A stretch of DNA of 64,000 nucleotides from Thiogranum sp963752745 (lineage in GTDB: Bacteria > Pseudomonadota > Gammaproteobacteria > DSM-19610). The stretch covers positions 1-64,000 of the forward strand of contig CAVWAK010000029.1 in the NCBI GenBank assembly GCA_963752745.1, read 5' to 3'. This document shows, piece by piece, positions 17,756 through 25,952 of the stretch; position 1 is the first letter of the stretch, and each line of letters opens with the position of its first letter. The notes below the pieces were generated by a model. It had not been told where the DNA came from, ran no database searches, and saw only the letters and a program-made list of their open reading frames with translations. The position numbers were made by a program, and so were the translations under genes.

Positions 17756-17810
17756 TTGATTTGTTCTCTATTGGTTCTCTATGCTAACGGCAGGAGAACG
17801 AATGGAGAAC
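17756..17810 (+). promoter_or_regulatory. promoter and LexA operator, copy 2 (mrfA side)
   Basis: -35-like TTGATT (17756-17761) and -10-like TATGCT (17780-17785), spacer 18. GTTCTC boxes at 17763 and 17774 fill the spacer; GAGAAC boxes at 17794 and 17805 cover the transcript start. Box spacings (11, 20, 11 between starts) are identical to those before lexA. The last GAGAAC with its preceding G also gives a GGAGAA ribosome-binding sequence for the ATG at 17816. Confidence 0.7.
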
Positions 17811-17815
17811 ATGGC

Positions 17816-20343
17816 ATGAGCAGCCCGGCTGAGGTAGTGGTTCCCGATGAAGGTGCGTCCGGCCTGGATCCGGCCGGGGCGCTGGCGGCGACGTTGCGCG
17901 CGGAGCACGGGGCGCGCATTACCGGGGAGCTGGTGGTACCGGCCAAGGATGGGCGATATGCGCCCTTGCCTGCCGGGCTGGATGCGCGGCTGGTGGCGGC
18001 GCTGGCCGGGCGCGGGATTGATCGGCTGTATACGCACCAGTCTTCTGCCTGGGAGTCGGTGCAGGCGGGCCGGCATTCGGTGGTGGTGACGCCGACGGCG
18101 TCGGGCAAGACCTTGTGTTACAACCTGCCGGTGTTGCAGGCGGCGCTGACTGAGCAGGCCAAGGCGTTGTATATGTTTCCCACCAAGGCGCTGTCGCAGG
18201 ACCAGGTGGCGGAGCTGACGGCGTTGAACCAGGCCGGTTCGCTCTGGGTGTGCGCGCTTTTACCTTTGACGGCGATACGCCGGGCGATGCGCGCAAGGCG
18301 GTGCGCACCCGCGGCGATATCGTGGTCACCAATCCGGACATGCTGCACCAGGGCATTCTGCCGCATCACACCAAGTGGGCGCAGTTCTTCGAGAGCCTGC
18401 GTTTTGTGGTGATCGACGAGATGCACACCTATCGCGGCGTGTTCGGTTCGCACGTGGCCAATGTGTTGCGGCGCCTGCAGCGCATCTGCCGTTTTTACGG
18501 GTCTGATCCTCTGTTCATTCTGTGTTCGGCCACTATTGCCAACCCGGCGGAGCTGGCGTCCGCAGTTGATCAACGCGCAGGTGAACGCCATCACTGACAG
18601 CGGTGCGCCGCAGGGGGCGAAGCACCTGTTGCTGTGGAATCCGCCGGTGGTGAATCCGGATCTTGGGATTCGCGCCTCGGCGCGTTCGCAGACTACGCGC
18701 ATTGCGAAGATGGCGGTGAAGCGGGGTCTGAAGAGCATTGTGTTTGCGCAGTCGCGGCTGATGGTGGAGGTGCTGACCAAGTACATGAAGGATGCCTTCG
18801 ATAAAGACCCGCGGCATCCGGCACGGGTGGCGGCCTATCGCGGCGGTTACCTGCCGACCGAGCGCCGTGCCATGGAGAAGAAGCTGCGCGCGGGCAACAT
18901 CGATTGCGTGGTGTCGACCTCGGCGCTGGAGCTGGGCGTGGATATCGGTGCGCTGGATGTGTGCGTGCTGAACGGTTACCCCGGCACTATCGCCGGCACC
19001 TGGCAGCGCCTGGGCCGCGCCGGAAGACGCCAGCGCACGGCACTCGGTGTGCTGGTGGCGAGCAGCCTGCCGCTGGACCAGTACATTATCCGCAACCCGG
19101 AGTTTTTCCTCGGCGCCTCGCCGGAGCAGGCGCGCATCGATCCCGACCAGTTACTGATCCTGCTGGATCATATCCGCTGTGCGGCGTTTGAACTGCCGTT
19201 CCGCGATGGTGATGTGTTTGGCAAGGAAGACTTGAGCGAGATGCTGGCCTACCTGCAGGAACACGGCGTGGTGCACCACGAGGGCGGCCAGTGGCACTGG
19301 ATGGAGGACAGTTATCCGGCCAACAGTGTCAGTTTGCGTTCGGTGGCGGAAGGGAATTTTGTGGTGATCGATACCACCAACGGTGCGCAGACGGTGATTG
19401 CGGAGGTGGATTACAGCTCGGCGCCGGAGACGATTTATGAGGGCGCGATTTATATGATCCAGTCGGCGCCTTACCAGGTGGAGCGGCTGGACTGGGAGGG
19501 GCGGAAGGCGTTTGTGACGCGGACGCAGGCGGACTATTACACCGATGCGATTGATTATACGCGGTTGAAGATTCTGGATGACTCGGTGGAGGTGGCGGAT
19601 AAATTGGGGACAGAGAAACGGGGTCAGAGACAAAAATCGTCTCTGACCCCGTTTTCTCTTCGTCTGTGGCGCAGGGTGAAGTGCATTTGGTGCGGCGTAT
19701 CGCGGGTTACAAGAAGATCCGTTACTACACCCACGAGAACATCGGCTTCGGCAAGATCGACCTGCCCGACCAGGAGATGCACACCACGGCGGTGTGGTGG
19801 CAGGTGAACCCGGATGCGCTGGATGCGGCATTTGATTCACGGCAGCAGGCACTGGATGGTTTTTTGGGTGCCGGTTATGCGCTGCATATTGTGGCGGCGA
19901 TGCGCATGTTGTCGGAGCCGCGCGATATCGGGCGTGCGGTGGGTGATGGCAATGCGGAATGGTTTGCCACTGTCGGTTCCAACGGGCGTGGGCGGTTGTT
20001 GAACAAGGACGGTGAGGCGGTTGACCCGATGGCCTTGCAGCGCTTTACGCCGACCTTGTTTTTGTATGACAACTATCCGGGCGGGATTGGCATCTCGGCG
20101 CCGTTGTTTGAGAACCGGGCAGCGATTGTTGAGGATGCGCAGGCATTGGTGAGTGCCTGTGAATGTGCGCATGGCTGTCCGAGTTGTATCGGGCCGATTT
20201 TGGCGAGTGATGAGGTGCGCGGGTATTCACCGAAGCAGGTGGCGTTGAAGGTGCTGGGACTGCTGTCGAATCGTGCCGGCGCTGCCGCCAATCCGCAGTG
20301 TGTGGAGCATGCCCCCTCAACAACCGAAAACGGTCAGGTCTGA
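17816..20343 (+). pseudogene. mrfA: MrfA/YprA-like DEAD/DEAH-box helicase, disrupted
   Basis: About 830 residues spread over three frames. Helicase motifs: PTASGKTLCYN (Walker A), VIDEMHTYRG (DExH), SATIANP, and SALELGVDIG with QRLGRAGRR (motifs V/VI). C-terminal MZB/DUF1998-type cysteines are in ECAHGCPSCIG. Frame changes lie near 18243 and 18565, and a hairpin repeat (19612-19658) interrupts the coding sequence before GEVHLVRRIAGYKK. Bacillus MrfA is a 3'-5' helicase that repairs mitomycin C damage together with MrfB. The YprB-like nuclease gene follows, and the LexA operator upstream fits a DNA-damage role. Two changes may be sequencing indels; the inserted repeat looks real. Confidence 0.85.
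19612..19658. repeat. GGGGTCAGAG hairpin repeat inside the helicase gene
   Basis: Left arm AGAGAAACGGGGTCAGAGAC (19612-19631) and right arm GTCTCTGACCCCGTTTTCTC (19639-19658) form a near-perfect stem of about 20 bp with a 7-nt loop. It is related to the copies at 22209-22278 and 23847-23907. It lies between conserved helicase segments and coincides with a change of reading frame. Confidence 0.75.
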
Positions 20344-20447
20344 AATGAGCCTGTCTTTTGTTGGTTTTGGATTCTCTCGCCCCGCACTCCTTTTATGCCC
20401 TTCACGGTGCTCTGGGGCCGGGGGAATCATTTTTATTCGGTGCGGCG

Positions 20448-21683
20448 ATGAGCGTCGGTAGCCGGCTGTCACGCTTGCAACAGCAGACCGGTGTGGCGGC
20501 GCGGCCGCCTGCATCAAAGCCATCTATTTCCACCTTGCGTGAGAAGATTGCACTGTTGGAGTCGCGCGGCCGGGCTGGCAAAAACAGGGGGCACAAGGAG
20601 TCAGATTCTACTTTTAATAAATACAATAACATACTGTTATTAAAAGATAGTCTTGGCGGTGATCTGGTCGCTGACGGTCTGATCCGGGTCCGCAGGCGTA
20701 TTCCTCTCGAGGGCGAACTGGGCTCTACGGCATTGAACATTTTACGGGAGCGCCCTCACCTGCCGGGCGAATCCAGCAACGCTCACCGTAACGTATACAT
20801 CGACACCGAAACCACCGGCCTCTCCGGTGGCAGCGGCACCCTCGCCTTCCTGGTCGGTATCGCCGTGGTTGATGCAGAAGCGATCGAGTTAACGCAGTTT
20901 CTGATGACCGGCTTTTCTGCCGAAGCGGCCGCATTGAAGGCCTTCGCTGATTGCCTGACACCCGATGACCAGCTGGTCAGTTACAACGGCAAGAGCTATG
21001 ACCTGCCGCTGTTGATGACCCGCTTTCGCATGCAGGCCATGCAACACCCTTTCGATGGCCTCCCCCACCTCGATCTTTTACATCCGGTGCGGCGCCTGTT
21101 CGGCAAACGCTGGAACGACTGCCGCCTGATCACTGTTGAAGAAAACCTGCTCGGCTTTCACCGCATCGATGACCTGCCCGGCAGTGAAGCACCCGAAGCC
21201 TGGTTCAGTTATATCCGCAAGGGTAACGACACCAAACTGATAAAGGTTGTTGAGCACAACCAGCAGGATATTGTTTCGTTAGCGGTCGCACACAGTGTAT
21301 TGATGCAGGCCACCGAGCAGCCCGTATCGTTTGACGTGGACCTGCATGCCCTCGCCCGCTGGTTGTCAGAACACAATGAAGACCATGCGCGCGAGTTATT
21401 GCAGACCTGTACTGAAGCACTCTGCGACGACGGCAAACGCCTGCTCGGTCATCTTTTGCGCCGCGCCGGTGACTGGCAACAGGCGATTAACATATGGGAA
21501 GCACTCGCCGCCCGTGGTTGCACGGATTCACTGGAAAGGCTCGCCAAGTACCACGAACATATCAGCAAAGACCTCGCCGCCGCACGGCGTTACTGCGCAG
21601 GATTACCGGACGACGCCGCGCGTGAACATCGGCGTAGCCGCATCGACAGCAAGATCGCGATCAACGCCTTTCGTTCGGTCTGA
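20448..21683 (+). CDS. mrfB: MrfB/YprB-like DEDD exonuclease with C-terminal helical repeats
   Basis: 411 residues from the ATG at 20448; a longer frame start at 20358 adds an unlikely leader. The RNase H-like exonuclease core shows VYIDTETTGLSGGSGT (first two acidic residues), LVSYNGKSYDLPLL (third) and VEHNQQDIVSLA (His/Asp of the last motif). The C-terminal part is helical and TPR-like. In Bacillus, MrfB is the nuclease partner of helicase MrfA. It lies about 100 nt after the helicase stop and is probably co-transcribed from the LexA-controlled promoter. A decayed copy of its last 40 codons is at 23715-23840. Confidence 0.88.
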   Translation: MSVGSRLSRLQQQTGVAARPPASKPSISTLREKIALLESRGRAGKNRGHKESDSTFNKYNNILLLKDSLGGDLVADGLIRVRRRIPLEGELGSTALNILRERPHLPGESSNAHRNVYIDTETTGLSGGSGTLAFLVGIAVVDAEAIELTQFLMTGFSAEAAALKAFADCLTPDDQLVSYNGKSYDLPLLMTRFRMQAMQHPFDGLPHLDLLHPVRRLFGKRWNDCRLITVEENLLGFHRIDDLPGSEAPEAWFSYIRKGNDTKLIKVVEHNQQDIVSLAVAHSVLMQATEQPVSFDVDLHALARWLSEHNEDHARELLQTCTEALCDDGKRLLGHLLRRAGDWQQAINIWEALAARGCTDSLERLAKYHEHISKDLAAARRYCAGLPDDAAREHRRSRIDSKIAINAFRSV

Positions 21684-21703
21684 ATCCGGAAAGATAAAGG
21701 ACG

Positions 21704-21736
21704 AAAAAAAAGGCGGAGGTATTCAATCCCTCCGCC
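21704..21736 (-). terminator. rho-independent terminator of the small membrane ORF
   Basis: GGCGGAGG (21712-21719) pairs with CCTCCGCC (21729-21736), with a 9-nt loop. On the minus strand the stem is followed by a run of eight T. It sits about 30 nt after the stop of the 38-codon ORF at 21765-21881 and convergent to mrfB, for which it may also serve. Confidence 0.75.
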
Positions 21737-21764
21737 CACGGTTCTCTTTATTTTGAAGGCATGT

Positions 21765-21881
21765 CTAGCCGGCGTTAGTCACCATACGCGCGACCATGAT
21801 CAAGCCCATAAACAGCCCGAACAGGCCCGACATAATGACCCACATATTACGCATGCACTTCGCATCTTCTTGATCTCTCAC
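21765..21881 (-). CDS. 38-residue single-pass membrane protein
   Basis: GTG start with Shine-Dalgarno GAGGTAAGG 5-10 nt upstream, 38 codons, TAG stop. The product has a charged N-terminus (RDQEDAKCMRN), one Met/Gly-rich helix (about residues 14-32) and a short polar tail. I do not recognise it. A good ribosome-binding site, a membrane helix and a terminator at the right distance support a real gene, although it is too short for routine gene calling. Confidence 0.6.
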   Translation of the reverse strand: MRDQEDAKCMRNMWVIMSGLFGLFMGLIMVARMVTNAG

Positions 21882-22054
21882 AACCTTACCTCGTCATTAA
21901 ACTATTGAAAAAACTGGCCTTTCAAGGCCCACTAAAAGTTAGCGACTATAGTTTACTGTTTTGCTCAGGTATTTGGCATTAGAGAGATCTAATCGAGGGA
22001 TAAGCCTATTCTTGAGTTAATTACCTGGTTATTATGTGGGTATAGGGTCGGCCT

Positions 22055-22131
22055 TCAGGCGAACGCGCCGACCACGAGCGCCGTCAGTGCGAGTAACGCA
22101 AGAGACGGTACACGAAAGTCGCTGCACCAGG
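22055..22131 (-). pseudogene. fragment: 3' tail of a sodium:solute symporter gene
   Basis: The minus strand encodes SDFRVPSLALLALTALVVGAFA-stop in pieces closely matching the last 23 residues of the symporter at 27188-28765 (SDFRVLSVALLALTALVVGVFA). The nucleotide match is high, including the stop. Nothing of the rest of the gene is present here. Confidence 0.65.
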
Positions 22132-22149
22132 GAGCAAGGCGACGTGACT

Positions 22150-22194
22150 TTATTTCTGTTCGCTACCGGTATCGAAGCCGGTGATGTCGTAGAG
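22150..22194 (-). pseudogene. fragment: C-terminal end of a DUF2892 gene
   Basis: The minus strand reads LYDITGFDTGSEQK-stop, matching the end of the DUF2892 protein at 16250-16474 (LYEVTGFDTGGKP). The fragment is cut off at its upstream side exactly where the hairpin repeat region begins. Confidence 0.6.
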
Positions 22195-22208
22195 AGAAAT
22201 TGGGGTCA

Positions 22209-22278
22209 GAAATAAACGGGGTCAGAGAACAATTATTCCTAATATTAGAGAAAATTGCTCTCTGACCCCGTTTATTTC
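22209..22278. repeat. hairpin repeat, copy A
   Basis: GAAATAAACGGGGTCAGAGA (22209-22228) is the exact reverse complement of 22259-22278, giving a 20-bp stem extended inward by CAATT/AATTG. The 61 nt at 22218-22278 are identical to 23847-23907. It lies just after the stop of the Nramp gene and may also act as a bidirectional terminator. Confidence 0.85.
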
Positions 22279-22303
22279 GTTTATTTCTAATCTTCCAGTG
22301 GTA

Positions 22304-23512
22304 CTAGATTACGTCGATCAGTTTTTGTATCAACAGCGCAGCGAACAGGACAACCGCCGCCAGTAACGTGAGGTTGGCCGGCCAGCGGTTGCGCAACGGG
22401 CCCAGCCAGTTGCGGAAACCGTTCATGTAAAGCAACAGGCCTGCCAGCAACGGCATGAAAGCGGCACCGGCAACCGCGTAGATCAATACTACCCAGACCG
22501 GTTTTCCCGACCACAACAGGATCATGGGCGGTATCGCGAGAAAAGCGAGATAGGCACGGTAAGGCACCGAGCGCGTATCAATGACCTTGTCGCCGGTATT
22601 GTTCCGCCACTCGTGTACAAAGTCAGCAAACAGGTAGGGCACGCCTTGCCATACACCGAGCATCGAGCTGAATACCGCACCCCAGAACCCGATCAGAAAG
22701 CACCACTTGCCGACATCGCCTACCGTCGCACCCATCTGCTCGGCCACAGCCAGCACCATCTTGCTACCGGACAGGATATCGGGCGACACGCCGGCTGAAA
22801 TGATCATGATCGCAATACCGAACAAGCCGGTCAGTCCATAGGCAACCAGCAAATCGGTTCGCACCTGCCGTAACTGTCCGGACCCGCTCCAACCACGTTC
22901 GCGGATCCAGTAACCGTAACTGAGCAAGGTCACGCTACCACCCACACCGCCGATGACACCCAGCACGAAGAACACCGAACCTTCAGGCAAACGGGGAACG
23001 GCGATCGCGCCGATGACACTTCCCCAGTCCGGTTGTAGCGCCACGGCACAATACATTACCACCGCGAACATCAGCAGGATAAAAAACTTCATCATGACTT
23101 CGAGCAAGCGGTAACGTCCGAACAGTACCAGTCCGGCGGCGATGAGTGACTGTATTGCGCCGCCTGCTTCTACGCTGACCGCAGGCACCATGGCATGCAC
23201 CGCCAGGCCGGTGGCCGAGATCAGTGCACCAGCGACGATGAAGCTCCACAGCAACAGGTAAATAAAGAAATACACCGACCAGAAGCGCGGCAACCGCCTG
23301 ACCCAGCCTTCCAGCAGTGTGGTGCCGGTGGCCAGTTGCCAGCGTGCCAGGCCCTCGTTGAGCGCGAATTTAAAGACTGCGCCGACGACCGCGGCCCAGA
23401 GAATGGCCATACCGTATTTCGCACCTGCGACCGAGGCCGCAATCAGGTCACCCGCACCCAGTCCGGTTGCCGCAATAACAATGCCTGGGCCGAGATCTCG
23501 AAATCGTATCAT
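22304..23512 (-). CDS. Nramp-family divalent metal transporter
   Basis: 402 residues, about 11 membrane helices. The first helix carries GPGIVIAATGLGAGDLIAAS, matching the Nramp metal-site helix in which Asp (in DPGN of classical members, here GAGD) coordinates the metal. ALNEGLARWQLATGTTLLEGW and later helices fit the family branch found with bacterial Nramp-like transporters. The usual DPGN motif is replaced, so metal choice (Mn, Fe or Mg) is uncertain. ATG at 23512 follows GGTGGGTGA; a GTG at 23524 is also possible. The gene is bracketed by the two identical hairpin repeats. Confidence 0.85.
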   Translation of the reverse strand: MIRFRDLGPGIVIAATGLGAGDLIAASVAGAKYGMAILWAAVVGAVFKFALNEGLARWQLATGTTLLEGWVRRLPRFWSVYFFIYLLLWSFIVAGALISATGLAVHAMVPAVSVEAGGAIQSLIAAGLVLFGRYRLLEVMMKFFILLMFAVVMYCAVALQPDWGSVIGAIAVPRLPEGSVFFVLGVIGGVGGSVTLLSYGYWIRERGWSGSGQLRQVRTDLLVAYGLTGLFGIAIMIISAGVSPDILSGSKMVLAVAEQMGATVGDVGKWCFLIGFWGAVFSSMLGVWQGVPYLFADFVHEWRNNTGDKVIDTRSVPYRAYLAFLAIPPMILLWSGKPVWVVLIYAVAGAAFMPLLAGLLLYMNGFRNWLGPLRNRWPANLTLLAAVVLFAALLIQKLIDVI

Positions 23513-23714
23513 GCATTCACCCACCTGAATCTGTCGGATAGCTTCTGTCGGGTAGCTGATGTTACCAGATCAGGCTTGGGCGTCTTGATTCCGCGTTCGG
23601 GTTTCTTCTCAAGCTGTTGTCTATACTCTCAACCTGTATGGATAGTGATGATCTCAAGCGCGCCCGTGACGCCTGGCAACTTGGCTAATAATAATAGTTA
23701 GAGAAAAATGTGCG

Positions 23715-23840
23715 CTGATCAGTAAAGATCTGGCTGCTGCGCGGCGTTGCTGTGAACTGTTGCCGGCCGGCACCGATCACGAATATCGGCGGAGGCGCAT
23801 CGACGGCAAGCTCGTGATCAAATCAATTCGTTCGGTCTGA
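23715..23840 (+). pseudogene. fragment: 3' tail of an mrfB-like gene
   Basis: This stretch encodes ISKDLAAARRCCELLPAG, then EYRRRRIDGKLVIKSIRSV-stop, closely matching the last 41 residues of the nuclease at 20448-21683, including the terminal FRSV/IRSV and stop. No start codon or upstream homology exists. The hairpin repeat copy B begins directly after the stop. Confidence 0.7.
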
Positions 23841-23846
23841 GAAATT

Positions 23847-23907
23847 GGGGTCAGAGAACAATTATTCCTAATATTAGAGAAAATTGCTCTCTGACCCCGT
23901 TTATTTC
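23847..23907. repeat. hairpin repeat, copy B
   Basis: 61 nt identical to 22218-22278, with arms GGGGTCAGAG and CTCTGACCCC. It directly follows the mrfB tail fragment and precedes the stop of the ompA-like gene on the other strand. Confidence 0.85.
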
Positions 23908-23921
23908 CGTTTATTCGCGGA

Positions 23922-24578
23922 TTACCTGGTAACCTCTACCTCTTCCTGCACTTCGATTACTTCCATCGCCGAGAACTCGATCTCGGTACGCCGGTTCGGT
24001 GCCAGGCATTCGATCAGCGCGTTGCCACGTTTACCCTCGCAACTCACCAGCGGGTTCGCAGGACCGAGCCCCCGCGCATCAATGGCCTCGTCACGCATGC
24101 CGCTGGAAACCAGGTAATCGTGAACGGCCTGTGCGCGCTTCTCCGAAAGTGTCTGGTTATAACCGTCCGGCCCCAGCCGGTCGGTAAAACCGGTGATAGT
24201 GATGCGCTTGTCCTTCAGCACCGACCGGTCCGGCAACTGGCTTATTACGCCATCCAGGCGGGTACGTCCCGCGTCGGTCAGCGTGGCGCTGTCGAAATCG
24301 AACAGTGCGTCGGCTTCCAGCCGAATCGGTTTGAGTTCTTTGCGAACCAGGACTTCGACGGCCGCTACTTCGACCGGTTTATCCCTGGCCGCTACCAGTT
24401 CCGGGTCACATTCCGCAATGGCATTCGGCTCCGACCAGCGAGCCGTATGCAGACAATCACCATAGCCGGTACGAACGATGGACGTTGCGGATTCGTCTAC
24501 GTAGCCGGGAGCTGCCGATACCATTCCACCGGTCAGGCCCAGGCCCACCAGCACGAGCGTGTGCGTTAACTGTTTCAT
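23922..24578 (-). CDS. OmpA-family outer-membrane/peptidoglycan-binding protein
   Basis: 218 residues from the ATG at 24578, giving a Sec signal peptide (MKQLTHTLVLVGLGLTGGMVSAAPG). The C-terminal OmpA-like domain shows DALFDFDSATLTDAGRTRLD, ITGFTDRLGPDGYNQTLSEKRAQAV and LAPNRRTEIEF, which bind diaminopimelate in peptidoglycan. No N-terminal beta-barrel is visible, so it is probably periplasmic and wall-bound. The repeat copy B lies just after its stop. Confidence 0.88.
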   Translation of the reverse strand: MKQLTHTLVLVGLGLTGGMVSAAPGYVDESATSIVRTGYGDCLHTARWSEPNAIAECDPELVAARDKPVEVAAVEVLVRKELKPIRLEADALFDFDSATLTDAGRTRLDGVISQLPDRSVLKDKRITITGFTDRLGPDGYNQTLSEKRAQAVHDYLVSSGMRDEAIDARGLGPANPLVSCEGKRGNALIECLAPNRRTEIEFSAMEVIEVQEEVEVTR

Positions 24579-24911
24579 TTGATTTGCCTCCGAACGTTGA
24601 ACTGCCAAACGCCCGGTATGTACAGCTTTTTCCGTAAAACCTGCCACGGCTCACTCGCCACACAAACCAGGTTACCTGTATAAAACCTAACTTCCAGTGG
24701 GATAATATCAAATAGCCACACGGTATAATATTGTCTTTGATTGGAGACAACTGATCGCCGCGAGGTGACTGCGCCTGCGAGTACTGATGAAGCAGCATAT
24801 CCAGAAGCTGTCGGAGCGGTTTGGTGTGAGTGCGGGGATGTTTTATTAAACATGCCGGCGATGCCGCAGCACTAACGCAACTTGCCAGGCTGAGGTTTAT
24901 TTAACCGGCAC
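24579..24911. other. intergenic region between ompA-like and M48 genes
   Basis: Upstream region of the ompA-like gene, AT-richer near 24690-24750 (GGTATAATATTG could be a -10 region). A 20-codon reading frame (24786-24848, plus strand) is present but unsupported. No repeat or RNA gene is recognised. Confidence 0.35.
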
Positions 24912-25952
24912 TCAGTAAATTTCGAAATCCTGCGCGGCAGCACGCGCCCGCTTGATACGCTCCCCGGTTACAGGATGCGTTGAAAGAAAATCGAGCGCGC
25001 CGGGCTCGCATTCGCAATCTGCCAGGACCCGTTCCATCATGGTTGCAAATGCCTCGGGGGACATCTCGTGTTGGCGAAGCAGTTCAAAGGCGAAGTCGTC
25101 CGCTTCGGTCTCAAAGTCGCGTGAATACTCGGCCTGCGCCACCACAGAAGGCAGGCCCGCCACCGCCACGCTGAGTGTAGCGGCATCGCCTGTGATTGTG
25201 GCTGCGGCAACCGCTACCGCGGAATCCTGCAAAACATGGCGCATGACATGGCGAAGCTCGACGTGGCCTATCTCATGCGCAAGGATTGCCAGTACCTCCT
25301 GATCCGATTCGGCCAGATTCACCATGTCATCTGTAATCACAATAGTGCCACCGGGCAGGGCAAAGGCGTTCGCCCCGATATAGCTGGATTCACGAAACGC
25401 CAGCCGGTAGTGCTGCGCAAAAGGCAGCTCGGCAAACAGATTTTCAAATTCCGAACGTATGCGATCCTGCGTGTCCTGATCCAGTTCGGAAGGCTTGAAC
25501 CAGTCGCTGTCGTCCAGCCATACCAGCGCCTGTTCGCCCAGCGCCTGTTCCGTTTCAATCGGGATCTCTGCCGCGACATGCTTGGCCGCCGCCGGCAAAC
25601 CGTACTCATAACCACTGACCAGTAACGAAACAGTCAGCACCACACTTGCGACCGCCACCGCCACACGTTGTTCCAGCCAGGCGACGGCACCTTCTGTTTT
25701 ACTGTGCTGTGGAAGCAGATCCAGCATCGGATCATCGGCGCATTGAAACTGCCCACCATCGGCCAACGATATAAACCGGTCAGCGCTGCCAACCCTGGGA
25801 GATACCAGCATGCTCGATACGCCATATTGGCGTGGCTCTCCGTCCCAAACCAGCGTCGCCTCCCCTGCCGCGAATGCCAGCGTAGCCGACCGCCGTAGCG
25901 GTTGCCTGCCGTCGTAGTAATAGCCTTGATGAGAAAACGACCGGCTGTTCAT
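24912..25952 (-). CDS. M48-family membrane metalloprotease
   Basis: 346 residues. An N-terminal cytoplasmic region of about 90 residues, one membrane helix (about 93-112, VAVASVVLTVSLLVSGYEYG), then an M48 peptidase domain with HEIGHVELRH as the zinc site (HEXXH) and DFETEADDFAFELL supplying the third ligand Glu. It probably faces the periplasm and degrades damaged envelope proteins, like YcaL/BepA relatives. It overlaps the DUF898 gene by 4 nt. Confidence 0.87.
   Translation of the reverse strand: MNSRSFSHQGYYYDGRQPLRRSATLAFAAGEATLVWDGEPRQYGVSSMLVSPRVGSADRFISLADGGQFQCADDPMLDLLPQHSKTEGAVAWLEQRVAVAVASVVLTVSLLVSGYEYGLPAAAKHVAAEIPIETEQALGEQALVWLDDSDWFKPSELDQDTQDRIRSEFENLFAELPFAQHYRLAFRESSYIGANAFALPGGTIVITDDMVNLAESDQEVLAILAHEIGHVELRHVMRHVLQDSAVAVAAATITGDAATLSVAVAGLPSVVAQAEYSRDFETEADDFAFELLRQHEMSPEAFATMMERVLADCECEPGALDFLSTHPVTGERIKRARAAAQDFEIY

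Noticed and set aside
23638..23688. 16-codon ORF beginning MDSDDLKRARDAW
   Set aside because: It could be a remnant of a gene start, but nothing follows and no homologue is in the window.
24786..24848. 20-codon ORF upstream of the M48 protease
   Set aside because: No Shine-Dalgarno sequence, no terminator, no recognisable pattern; too short to support.
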